A DNA stretch of 24,778 nt from CAYUXF01 sp964448755. Its GTDB lineage: Bacteria > Margulisbacteria > Termititenacia > Termititenacales > CAYUXF01. Under the pieces are notes generated by a model, which worked only from the letters and a program-made list of their open reading frames with translations, was not told the DNA's origin and made no database searches. Both the position numbers and the translations under genes were made by a program. Positions 1 to 5,671 of this stretch are shown piece by piece. The stretch's first letter is position 1. Each line of letters begins with the position of its first letter. The stretch covers positions 1-24,778 of the forward strand of contig CAYUXF010000023.1 of NCBI GenBank assembly GCA_964448755.1, given 5' to 3'.

Positions 1-9
1 GATATTTTT

Positions 10-156
10 TTATTGACAGACTTTTAGATAGACTTCAGTCGCCTTTGGCGCCAGCGGGAACTCCATTAGATCAAGCTCTTTTTCCTGTGTCAGTGAATAA
101 ACTTTAAAAGGGCTGCAGCCGTTTGATAATAGTGCCCTATATTCATAATTTAACAT
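10..156 (-). pseudogene. Remnant of a polysaccharide-deacetylase-like gene
   Basis: Reading the minus strand from about position 120 to the TAA at 10-12 gives the peptide GCSPFKVYSLTQEKELDL followed by MEFPLAP. This matches, in the same frame, the C-terminal part of the deacetylase-like protein encoded at 5672-6736 (GCCSPFKVYSLTQERELNL, then TEFPLT). Twenty-nine nucleotides are identical (89-117 and 5901-5929), and one Cys codon is missing here. An ATG at 154-156 opens a 48-codon frame, but the first 12 codons do not match the family and overlap the 3' end of the neighbouring AbiEii gene. The barrel core upstream and the final His motif downstream are both absent. I read it as a decayed fragment left by duplication or rearrangement. 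It may not be expressed. Confidence 0.75.
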
Positions 157-919
157 CCTTAATGAACTCTTTAAATAATGTTATCCTTACACTATCTTTG
201 GGATAAAACAAAAAAGGTTTTACATCATTAACCAATAGCTCAAAATCAATTTCCGCACACCGTTCTAAAATTTTTGCCCTTAACTCTAGAGCATTATCAA
301 TATTTAACTTTAATTTTAGATACTCATAATTTGGTGTTGTTTGCGTAAGTAAAAAAGTGATGTCAAAAAAATCTCGCCCTTTAGCGCGCTTGCGATTAAA
401 AACAGCCCAAATTTTTTGAGATAATAAAATATCTAAAGGCGTTACAAAAACTTGAGAAAAGACATCAAATTTATTAATTATTTTTTTATCGGCAGTATAA
501 AGAAACCCTTGTTCTTGTGTGTCTAACTGGATCAAGATCTTTTCATCTTTAATATCCGAGAGCTTATTATCAAATAAAATATTAGGAAATTTAACTTTAC
601 AGCGATACGCCCCTTTGCAAACATTAACTAACTCTACTTGATAACCTTCCAGCGTAAGACCTTTTTCAACTTCTTTAGAAATAGCTATAAAATCACTCTC
701 TGTTAAGTTGAAATTATCAAAATCAAGATCTTCTGAAAAACGGTTAGTATTATATATTATTCGCAAAGCGGTACCACCCATAAAAGAGAGCCGGTTAGCA
801 TATTTAGAATTAAAGATCAGTTCTAATATTTTATATTGAATATATTCTCTTAAAATATTTCTTTTAAAACCGCTTAATGGTTGCGGATATTGTGCGGCAA
901 TTTGTGCTAGATCAAGCAT
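143..919 (-). CDS. abiEii: AbiEii-type nucleotidyltransferase toxin (module 1)
   Basis: This 258-residue protein has the hallmarks of the AbiEii toxin family (PF08843), DNA polymerase beta-like nucleotidyltransferases that act as the toxin of type IV AbiE toxin-antitoxin systems. The core motif is FMGGTALRIIYN at about 47-58, followed by RFSEDLDF at 60-67, whose Asp64 and Asp66 would hold the catalytic metals. A second family motif, KGRDFFDITFLL, lies at about 180-191. Known AbiEii proteins inhibit growth; relatives such as MenT modify tRNA. The ATG lies inside the end of the upstream AbiEi gene (8-bp overlap, ATGCTTGA), the usual layout of a coupled pair. Its 3' end overlaps the deacetylase remnant. 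The substrate cannot be read from the sequence. Confidence 0.9.
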   Translation of the reverse strand: MLDLAQIAAQYPQPLSGFKRNILREYIQYKILELIFNSKYANRLSFMGGTALRIIYNTNRFSEDLDFDNFNLTESDFIAISKEVEKGLTLEGYQVELVNVCKGAYRCKVKFPNILFDNKLSDIKDEKILIQLDTQEQGFLYTADKKIINKFDVFSQVFVTPLDILLSQKIWAVFNRKRAKGRDFFDITFLLTQTTPNYEYLKLKLNIDNALELRAKILERCAEIDFELLVNDVKPFLFYPKDSVRITLFKEFIKDVKL

Positions 920-1529
920 GCTCTATAAACCTCATAAATTCACGATACCTTTTGGTCAGGGCTTTATTGTCAAACTGTTCTAGGTATTTTTCAATTTTTG
1001 GTAAATTTATTTTTAATAACAACTCCTCTTTATTAATTCTTAAACTTTCAAAATCTACACTGCTGGTAAGATGAATATTTATATATAAATAATCTAAGAT
1101 AGTTTTTTCTAGATCTGCTATTTTAAAATATTTATTGCCAACTTTTTGTAAATTAAAACCAAACATTAAAGCACTTTTTAGTGTTCTATAACTAAAATAG
1201 CCAATAACAGTCGAAAAATTGCTGGTTTTTTTGGTAGTAGCAGAAGTAATGCCATAAGTACTTTCCGGTATTAAGCCGTAATACGCTAAAGCCATTTCAA
1301 AAGAAATATACGAGGGCTGATAAACTTTATTGGCAATGTAATAAAGGATCGGTTCATTAATTTCAGTATCGGCAAACATGTAATAAGCTTGCCTGATCTT
1401 GATCAAATATTTTTTTTCTTGCCATTCACTTAAACGGCGCCGATCAAAAGCAGCCTGGCTTTTTTTAATATCTTTAAGTGAAAAAACCAGATAATCTTTA
1501 AATTCTTTTTTAAAATCAATAAAATTCAT
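912..1529 (-). CDS. abiEi: AbiEi-type antitoxin / transcriptional regulator (module 1)
   Basis: This 205-residue partner of the AbiEii gene starts with a predicted winged-helix DNA-binding region (about 10-55, with RRRLSEWQEKKYLIKIRQAYY). It continues with the AbiEi core: PSYISFEMALAYYGLIPE at about 72-89, then ITSATTKKTS and an FSYRTLK-type strand. AbiEi proteins neutralise AbiEii and repress their own operon by binding inverted repeats. It is the first gene of the pair and overlaps the toxin gene by 8 bp. A good promoter lies at 1563-1590, and an AGGGA ribosome-binding sequence precedes the ATG. It shares the family with the protein at 2464-3033 but is clearly diverged from it, so the two modules are not a recent duplication. 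Confidence 0.88.
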   Translation of the reverse strand: MNFIDFKKEFKDYLVFSLKDIKKSQAAFDRRRLSEWQEKKYLIKIRQAYYMFADTEINEPILYYIANKVYQPSYISFEMALAYYGLIPESTYGITSATTKKTSNFSTVIGYFSYRTLKSALMFGFNLQKVGNKYFKIADLEKTILDYLYINIHLTSSVDFESLRINKEELLLKINLPKIEKYLEQFDNKALTKRYREFMRFIEHA

Positions 1530-1562
1530 TATTTTCCCTGATTATATTTCTTTTTCGTGTTA

Positions 1563-1590
1563 ATTATAACATTAAAAAGAAATAAATCAA
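1563..1590 (-). promoter_or_regulatory. Sigma-70-type promoter of AbiE module 1
   Basis: On the minus strand TTGATT (1585-1590) and a perfect TATAAT (1563-1568) are separated by 16 bp. The -10 box lies 33 bp upstream of the ATG at 1529. Assigned by consensus match and position only. Confidence 0.6.
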
Positions 1591-1646
1591 GCAAATATAC
1601 TCTTTTTACGATCTATCTTGCATCAGTTGCAGCCAAGACAAAATCC

Positions 1647-1675
1647 CCCTCACCCGGCTGACGCCGCCCTCTCCC
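1647..1675. repeat. Half copy of a REP-like palindromic element
   Basis: CCCTCACCC (1647-1655), the linker GGCTGACGCCG (itself a small hairpin) and CCCTCTCCC (1667-1675) match the start of the fuller element at 5461-5522. The complementary GGGAGAGGG arm is missing here, so this is a truncated copy. Confidence 0.75.
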
Positions 1676-1689
1676 AAAATTGATTCGCT

Positions 1690-1713
1690 CTATGCACCAC
1701 ATTGGGTGCATAG
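1690..1713. repeat. Perfect inverted repeat (hairpin) between the two AbiE modules
   Basis: CTATGCACC (1690-1698) and GGTGCATAG (1705-1713) form a perfect 9-bp stem with a 6-nt loop. It lies downstream of the second AbiE module and upstream of the first. No U-tract follows on either strand, so a classical intrinsic terminator is not supported. It may be a relic of a mobile palindrome. Confidence 0.5.
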
Positions 1714-1750
1714 CAAGCCGCTCAGGTTCATGACAGCTTCCCCATCAATG

Positions 1751-1775
1751 TGTCATAAAGTCAGGCATAAGCTAT
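1751..1775. repeat. Left direct repeat flanking AbiE module 2
   Basis: This 25-bp sequence starts TGTCATAAAG and ends CATAAGCTAT. It recurs at 3135-3159 with one mismatch in the same orientation. The two copies bracket the second AbiE operon (1779-3033). The motif is related to the three operator-like copies upstream of the ATPase gene (5318-5400). Confidence 0.7.
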
Positions 1776-1778
1776 TGT

Positions 1779-2474
1779 TTACAAAACCTTTAAATAAGCT
1801 TTTAATAGAAAGATTAAATCAGTTTTTAAATTATTTTTTATCTCTTTTTTTTGTTCTTCATTTAGAACTTCACCTAAGCCATCAAGGATTTTATTATTAA
1901 CAACTTTTTTTTCAATAAAGGTCACCAGTAAATTTAAATATTCTTTAATGTTTTTGCCCGTTCTTAATTTAATAATATTTTCGTTAATTTCAATATGCTT
2001 ATTTAAAAACCAATGAACATCATATAGATCACGATTAGCCAGCTGAGGTCTATCGGTAATTGCTACAAGTTTATGCGAAAACATATCTTCTTTTTTCATT
2101 ACCGGCAGAGAAATACCTAAAAAATTTTTCAATTCAAACTCATCGCCATAATCGCGACGGGAAAGCTCTATCTTTATTTTTTGTTTGAATTTTTCATAAG
2201 ACAACACAATTAAAATAGTATTTCTTTTAATGCGCTGATATTCCAACTCGCCATATTTTTTGGCAATATCAATAATTTTATCAAAAATTTGCTGGTCATC
2301 TAAAATATCCGCTAAAATATTAAAATCTAGATCAGTAGAAAAACGATCTAGATCATAAAACAAATATAAGGCGGTACCCCCCTTAAAACCTAAACGCGAA
2401 GCTAAAAAAGGATCGCGATAAATATCCTTAAGAATATTAATTAAAATTAATTCATGTTTATTTTTATCCAGCAT
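1779..2474 (-). CDS. abiEii: AbiEii-type nucleotidyltransferase toxin (module 2)
   Basis: This 231-residue AbiEii-family nucleotidyltransferase has FKGGTALYLFYDLDRFSTDLDF at about 30-51, containing the glycine pair and the catalytic DxD (Asp48, Asp50). The later family motif RDLYDVHWFL is at about 145-154. The ATG overlaps the end of the AbiEi gene by 11 bp (2464-2474), implying translational coupling. It is diverged from the toxin at 143-919, with only the motifs clearly shared. The C-terminal third is rich in Lys and Asn and has no recognisable extra domain. A direct repeat begins 3 bp beyond its stop codon (1751-1775). Confidence 0.9.
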   Translation of the reverse strand: MLDKNKHELILINILKDIYRDPFLASRLGFKGGTALYLFYDLDRFSTDLDFNILADILDDQQIFDKIIDIAKKYGELEYQRIKRNTILIVLSYEKFKQKIKIELSRRDYGDEFELKNFLGISLPVMKKEDMFSHKLVAITDRPQLANRDLYDVHWFLNKHIEINENIIKLRTGKNIKEYLNLLVTFIEKKVVNNKILDGLGEVLNEEQKKEIKNNLKTDLIFLLKAYLKVL

Positions 2475-3033
2475 AGTCTTTCCTATATTTAATTAAACGC
2501 TTTTCCAGCGCTTTATTTTGATAAATAGAAACCAATTCTTGACACTTTTGCCAATTTATATTTTTTAAGTTATCAAAATAATAATCTTTATTTAAATAGA
2601 TCATATCCAAAAAAGCTCTTTCTAAAGAAGCAATACTATACAGATCATTATTAATAATACCCTTTCTGTTTAAAAGCACCTCTTCTTTTATTTTGCGATA
2701 AAAATAACTAGTATTATGATAACAGAAACTCCTGCTTAAATAACTAACCGCTGCTACACCTGAAGCATATTGAAAAATACACCCTTCTTTTCTTAAAACA
2801 GTTTCTAAACTAATATAAGAGGGAGAACACAACTTAGCGGACAATTCATATGGTTGATATTTCTCATCCAGTGCATAAATGCCAGGCTTGATACAAATTA
2901 ATTTCTTATTTTTTGTCCAATAATATATTTTTGATTTCAAATATTTTTGGTTATTAATGTTCCATAAAACGGCCAGTTCACGCACATTAAAAACCGTTTT
3001 TCTGCTTTTCATTAATTTTCTTAAATAATCCAT
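2464..3033 (-). CDS. abiEi: AbiEi-type antitoxin / transcriptional regulator (module 2)
   Basis: This 189-residue AbiEi-like protein has an N-terminal winged helix (about 8-55, with FNVRELAVLWNINNQKYLK and KLICIKPGIYAL). The conserved PSYISLETVLRKEGCIFQ segment follows at about 71-88, and SIASLERAFLDMIYL at about 138-152. It should bind the cognate toxin and repress the operon. Ten base pairs upstream of its ATG lies a near-perfect 26-bp palindrome (3043-3068) directly against the -10 box, a fitting operator. It is the first gene of a two-gene operon and overlaps the toxin gene by 11 bp. Confidence 0.85.
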   Translation of the reverse strand: MDYLRKLMKSRKTVFNVRELAVLWNINNQKYLKSKIYYWTKNKKLICIKPGIYALDEKYQPYELSAKLCSPSYISLETVLRKEGCIFQYASGVAAVSYLSRSFCYHNTSYFYRKIKEEVLLNRKGIINNDLYSIASLERAFLDMIYLNKDYYFDNLKNINWQKCQELVSIYQNKALEKRLIKYRKDYAG

Positions 3034-3042
3034 ATATACACC

Positions 3043-3068
3043 ATAGGTAACTAATATTAATTACCTAT
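3043..3068. promoter_or_regulatory. Palindromic operator of AbiE module 2
   Basis: The 8-bp arms ATAGGTAA and TTACCTAT flank CTAATATTAA. The whole 26-bp site is a palindrome apart from one mismatched symmetric pair. It starts right after the predicted -10 box (3069-3074) and spans the likely transcription start. Occupancy would block the promoter, matching the known autorepression by AbiEi proteins. Binding itself is inferred. Confidence 0.65.
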
Positions 3069-3097
3069 AGTTTACATTTATTAATTAAAGCTGTCAA
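3069..3097 (-). promoter_or_regulatory. Promoter of AbiE module 2
   Basis: The minus strand has a perfect -35 box TTGACA (3092-3097), a 17-bp spacer and a weaker -10 box TAAACT (3069-3074). The start codon is 35 bp further on, with the palindromic operator between. Confidence 0.6.
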
Positions 3098-3134
3098 TAT
3101 GGGATCGCGGCGAGCGGGAACACGCCGGCTAGCT

Positions 3135-3159
3135 TGTCATAAAATCAGGCATAAGCTAT
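3135..3159. repeat. Right direct repeat flanking AbiE module 2
   Basis: Matches 1751-1775 at 24 of 25 positions in the same orientation. The likeness to the ATPase upstream region (5387-5430) continues past the repeat: CTATATCCCCCTTTGG here and CTATATACCCCTTCACC there. Confidence 0.7.
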
Positions 3160-3198
3160 ATCCCCCTTTGGCCGCAGGCCGGAATTAAATCACAAAAT

Positions 3199-3227
3199 TT
3201 GCCCGGTATCTTTAATTAATATATAAT
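3199..3227 (+). promoter_or_regulatory. Promoter of the HepT/MntA pair, possibly leaderless
   Basis: TTGCCC (3199-3204), a 17-bp spacer and a perfect TATAAT (3222-3227). Only six bases (TTACCC) separate the -10 box from the ATG at 3234, so transcription would begin at or next to the start codon. No Shine-Dalgarno sequence is present, which fits a leaderless mRNA. Confidence 0.55.
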
Positions 3228-3233
3228 TTACCC

Positions 3234-3638
3234 ATGATAGACCAAGAAGATATCCGCTGGCAGCAACGCTTTCAAAACTACCAGAAAGCTTTACAACAGC
3301 TGACCATAGCAGTTAAACAAGAAAACTATAACGAGCTTGAAGAAGAAGGTTTGATCCAGCGTTTTGAGTACTGTTTTGAATTGGCCTGGAAAACACTGCA
3401 GGACCTTCTAGAATATAAAGGCTACTTAGATACTAGAGGCGCACGCCCGGTTTTAGAACAGAGCTTTCAGGACGGCTACATCAGCAAGGGCGAAGAGTGG
3501 CTTAAAATGCTGAAAAACCGCAATCTCTCTACCCATACTTATAATAAAAAGATCGCCGCAGAGTTAATTAAAACTATTAAGAATAAATATTTTAAATTAT
3601 TCCAGGACCTGGCGGTCAGACTGCAAGAAGAACTTTAA
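3234..3638 (+). CDS. hepT: HepT-like HEPN protein (HI0074 family, type VII TA toxin)
   Basis: This 134-residue helical protein is of the family called nucleotidyltransferase substrate-binding, HI0074 type. Residues 96-103 read RNLSTHTY, the RX4HXY motif of HEPN ribonucleases (Arg96, His101, Tyr103). In studied HepT/MntA pairs the HEPN protein is the toxic RNase, and the tyrosine of this motif is AMPylated by its nucleotidyltransferase partner. The aromatic helix RFEYCFELAWKTLQDLLE (about 43-60) is typical of the family. The gene overlaps the next one by one base (TAATG). A TATAAT box six bases before the ATG makes this start convincing. The pair runs opposite to the flanking genes, so it is its own unit. 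Confidence 0.88.
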   Translation: MIDQEDIRWQQRFQNYQKALQQLTIAVKQENYNELEEEGLIQRFEYCFELAWKTLQDLLEYKGYLDTRGARPVLEQSFQDGYISKGEEWLKMLKNRNLSTHTYNKKIAAELIKTIKNKYFKLFQDLAVRLQEEL

Positions 3639-3937
3639 TGACCGGGCTAGATCAAAAGATCATTAAAAATATAATTGCGATCATTACTAACTACCAGCCG
3701 GTAGAAGAAATTATTTTATTTGGCTCACGCGCTAAAGGAACCAACAAACCTTCGTCCGATATTGATCTGGCGTTAAAAGGAACTTTTACTAATGACCTTT
3801 TACTTAGCATAGCCAACGACCTGGAGAACCTCTACCTGCCCTATAAATTTGATCTGGTCCACTTAAATAAAGATCTGGATGAAAAACTCGCCACACATAT
3901 TGCCAGAGTTGGCCAAACTCTCTTTAAAAGAAAATAA
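3638..3937 (+). CDS. mntA: MntA-like minimal nucleotidyltransferase antitoxin
   Basis: This 99-residue protein is a minimal nucleotidyltransferase of the polymerase-beta fold (NTP_transf_2/MNT). It carries the complete signature GSX10DXD: FGSRAKG begins at residue 28, with Gly29-Ser30 and SDIDLA (Asp41, Asp43). A third acidic residue, Asp72, lies in FDLVHL. In HepT/MntA systems this enzyme silences the HEPN toxin by adding AMP to the tyrosine of its RX4HXY motif. All catalytic residues are present here, as is the target tyrosine in the partner. Its start codon shares a base with the HepT stop codon. It ends 12 bp from the convergent ATPase gene, with no terminator visible between them. Confidence 0.9.
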   Translation: MTGLDQKIIKNIIAIITNYQPVEEIILFGSRAKGTNKPSSDIDLALKGTFTNDLLLSIANDLENLYLPYKFDLVHLNKDLDEKLATHIARVGQTLFKRK

Positions 3938-3949
3938 TACTAGAGAACC

Positions 3950-5308
3950 TCAGCTGCGGGCTGAAGTAGGCAAAAACCAGGCTAAATATTTATCAAGCAT
4001 TCCTACTAAAAAATATGGCAAATTGAGTAGTTGATAATCTTTGCCTTTTAACGTTTTTAAATGATCTATGCGTAATTCAGCAGACCATAAGCGCACAGCA
4101 TAATTATGTTCTACCAAATCCATAAAAACAGACAAAGAACGCAAACGACCAGCACTGCCGGATTTAACCTCAATAGGGATCAGTTTATTACCAAAAGGAT
4201 AAATAAAATCTATTTCTGAAGAGGCTTGTTTTTTTTCTCTAACCCAAAAAGAGAGTTGTTCTAAACCATAGGTCAACGAATTTGCCTTTAATTCCTGATA
4301 AACAACATTTTCAATAATACGGCCGCGCTCAATTTCGCTAAAATCTGCCAGAGTAACTAACTGAGATTGCAAGCCCGACATAAAGATAGTTAAACCAATA
4401 TCAAAAAATTGCAGTTTAGGAGATTTCTTAACATTTGGCTGTAAAGGTAACGCGGTAGCCGTAACAGGATAAACAATATCCAACAATAAGGCTTTGCGTA
4501 ATATTGCTATAGCTTCACTCACTTCTCGGGAACTATAATTAGAATTACCAAAATTTTGAAATTTAATACGCTTACCAGACTCAAAAGGGGCAGATCTAAT
4601 AACATGGCGAATTATTTTTACCAAACTTTCACGGGGAGCATATTTTTCTATATCATCAAAATAACCGGCAATTAAACTTTTATATAATAACTGCAAATCA
4701 GCAATATTGCCGGTTTGCGCATACCTAGCAACTATCTCCGGCATTCCCCCTATAAGTACATATCTGTTAAATAATTCTAATAATTGACTGTGCAAGTGAA
4801 CCGGGTAAGGCTCTTTAAAAAAAAGCGGCAAATATTGTTCCTGGTTAATTGCAGTTAAAAATTCTTGAAATGAACAAGGATACATAAAAAAGTATTCAAC
4901 ACGACCGACAGGAAAACTTATTTTATTTTTATCAATTAAACTTTCCAGTAACGAACCGGCAGCAATTACATAAATATGGGGAAATTCTTCAAAAAAATAA
5001 CGCAACATAGCAACAGCCGCAGGAGAATTTTGTATCTCATCAATAAAAAGCAACGATCTTTCCTGAAAAGAAATCTGATGCTTTAACGCTAACGATTCTA
5101 CTATTTTGCTAACCGGCAGGTCTTGTTCAAAAAGGAGCCGATCAGCTTTTTTTTCTAAATTTAATTCAATATAATTGACAAAATTATCAGAAAAAAGACG
5201 AACAACTGTGGTTTTACCTATCTGCCTGGCACCTCTAATAACCAAAGGCTTTCTATTAGTGCTTTCTGCCCATTTTTTTAGCTTGTCTAAGGCATTTCTT
5301 CTAAACAA
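3950..5308 (-). CDS. AAA+ ATPase with C-terminal DUF4143 nuclease-like domain
   Basis: A 452-residue protein from TTG 5306-5308. The N-terminal ATPase has Walker A RGARQIGKTT (residues 25-34), Walker B LLFIDEIQ (about 86-93) and sensor VIAAGS (about 114-119). The C-terminal domain is DUF4143, with EIDFIYPFGNKLIPIEVKSG, which resembles a PD-(D/E)XK nuclease core. These ATPases are common in bacteria and archaea, often near toxin-antitoxin genes, but their function is unresolved. A longer GTG start exists at 5326. I prefer TTG because AAAGGAG (5315-5321) sits six bases upstream of it and would be coding otherwise. The upstream region has three phased operator-like copies; the nearest overlaps the ribosome-binding site. 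The gene faces the HepT/MntA pair, 12 bp away. Confidence 0.87.
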   Translation of the reverse strand: MFRRNALDKLKKWAESTNRKPLVIRGARQIGKTTVVRLFSDNFVNYIELNLEKKADRLLFEQDLPVSKIVESLALKHQISFQERSLLFIDEIQNSPAAVAMLRYFFEEFPHIYVIAAGSLLESLIDKNKISFPVGRVEYFFMYPCSFQEFLTAINQEQYLPLFFKEPYPVHLHSQLLELFNRYVLIGGMPEIVARYAQTGNIADLQLLYKSLIAGYFDDIEKYAPRESLVKIIRHVIRSAPFESGKRIKFQNFGNSNYSSREVSEAIAILRKALLLDIVYPVTATALPLQPNVKKSPKLQFFDIGLTIFMSGLQSQLVTLADFSEIERGRIIENVVYQELKANSLTYGLEQLSFWVREKKQASSEIDFIYPFGNKLIPIEVKSGSAGRLRSLSVFMDLVEHNYAVRLWSAELRIDHLKTLKGKDYQLLNLPYFLVGMLDKYLAWFLPTSARS

Positions 5309-5317
5309 AATAAACTC

Positions 5318-5400
5318 CTTTGTCACAAAGTCAGTGTTATTTTACTATTTTTTTGTCATAAAGTAAACCATAAAATATTCAATTTTTGTCACAAAGTCAA
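5318..5400 (-). promoter_or_regulatory. Three phased operator copies upstream of the ATPase gene
   Basis: Three 17-bp copies lie at 5318-5334, 5351-5367 and 5384-5400, each exactly 33 bp from the next. On the coding strand they share ACTTTRTGACAAA. Copy 1 contains the 13-bp palindrome CTTTGTSACAAAG and overlaps the Shine-Dalgarno sequence. Copies 2 and 3 begin with TTTACT and TTGACT, which can serve as -35 boxes. Regular helical phasing suggests cooperative binding of a regulator, perhaps the ATPase itself. That last step is inference. Confidence 0.65.
5339..5367 (-). promoter_or_regulatory. Promoter of the ATPase gene
   Basis: The minus strand reads TTTACT (5362-5367), a 17-bp spacer, then TAAAAT (5339-5344). 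The -35 box is the start of operator copy 2. A second candidate one repeat further upstream uses TTGACT (5395-5400) with TATTTT 17 bp on. Confidence 0.5.
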
Positions 5401-5671
5401 TCATAAATCATAACTATATACCCCTTCACCCATAAACTATTCGCTAGAGTGAGAGAAAATCCCTCACCCGGCTGACGCCGCCCTCTCCCAAAAAAATTGA
5501 AAAAAAAGAAGATGGGAGAGGGCCAAGAGTCACCTTCACCCCTGCTACGCTCAAAGAGCTTCGCAGGGCAGGCCCTACCGAAGCTAATCTAGCGTAGTAT
5601 GTGCCGGCTCAGTATGACGCCCATCAATGGGAAGCATCAGGTTACTACACAACAACGTAAAATTAGTAGAC
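5401..5671. other. Non-coding spacer with palindromic debris
   Basis: Together with the operator region this is the only stretch of more than 300 bases without a gene. It separates the ATPase promoter from the end of the polysaccharide operon. It holds the REP-like element at 5461-5522, a hairpin at 5540-5568 (CCCTGC and GCAGGG outer stem, GCTC and GAGC inner stem), and a 12-bp near-palindrome CCCATCAATGGG at 5620-5631. Phrases such as CCATCAATG recur near 1743. It is richer in G and C than the flanking genes. I see no coding potential and no clear intrinsic terminator. Confidence 0.7.
5461..5522. repeat. REP-like palindromic element, intergenic copy
   Basis: CCCTCACCC (5461-5469), the hairpin linker GGCTGACGCCG, CCCTCTCCC (5481-5489), an A-rich loop, and the complementary arm GGGAGAGGG (5514-5522). 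It has the same arms as the element inside the deacetylase-like gene (6069-6164), but the material between the arms differs. Confidence 0.85.

Noticed and set aside
877..1074. Plus-strand frame opposite the AbiE genes, and similar antisense frames elsewhere (for example 1706-1900, 6038-6241, 18270-18476, 21973-22577)
   Set aside because: They lie wholly or mostly antisense to well-supported genes, lack family motifs and ribosome-binding sites, and are explained as shadows.
1690..1713. Intrinsic terminator between the AbiE modules
   Set aside because: The hairpin is perfect but has no run of T's after it on either strand.
5306..5326. GTG start at 5326 for the ATPase
   Set aside because: It would place the strong Shine-Dalgarno sequence and half of an operator inside the coding region. 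The TTG six bases after AAAGGAG fits better, and the family normally starts close to this point.
5318..5400. CRISPR-like array from the three 33-bp-spaced copies
   Set aside because: Only three short, imperfect copies, with 16-bp AT-rich spacers and promoter boxes between them. There are no cas genes. An operator array explains it better.
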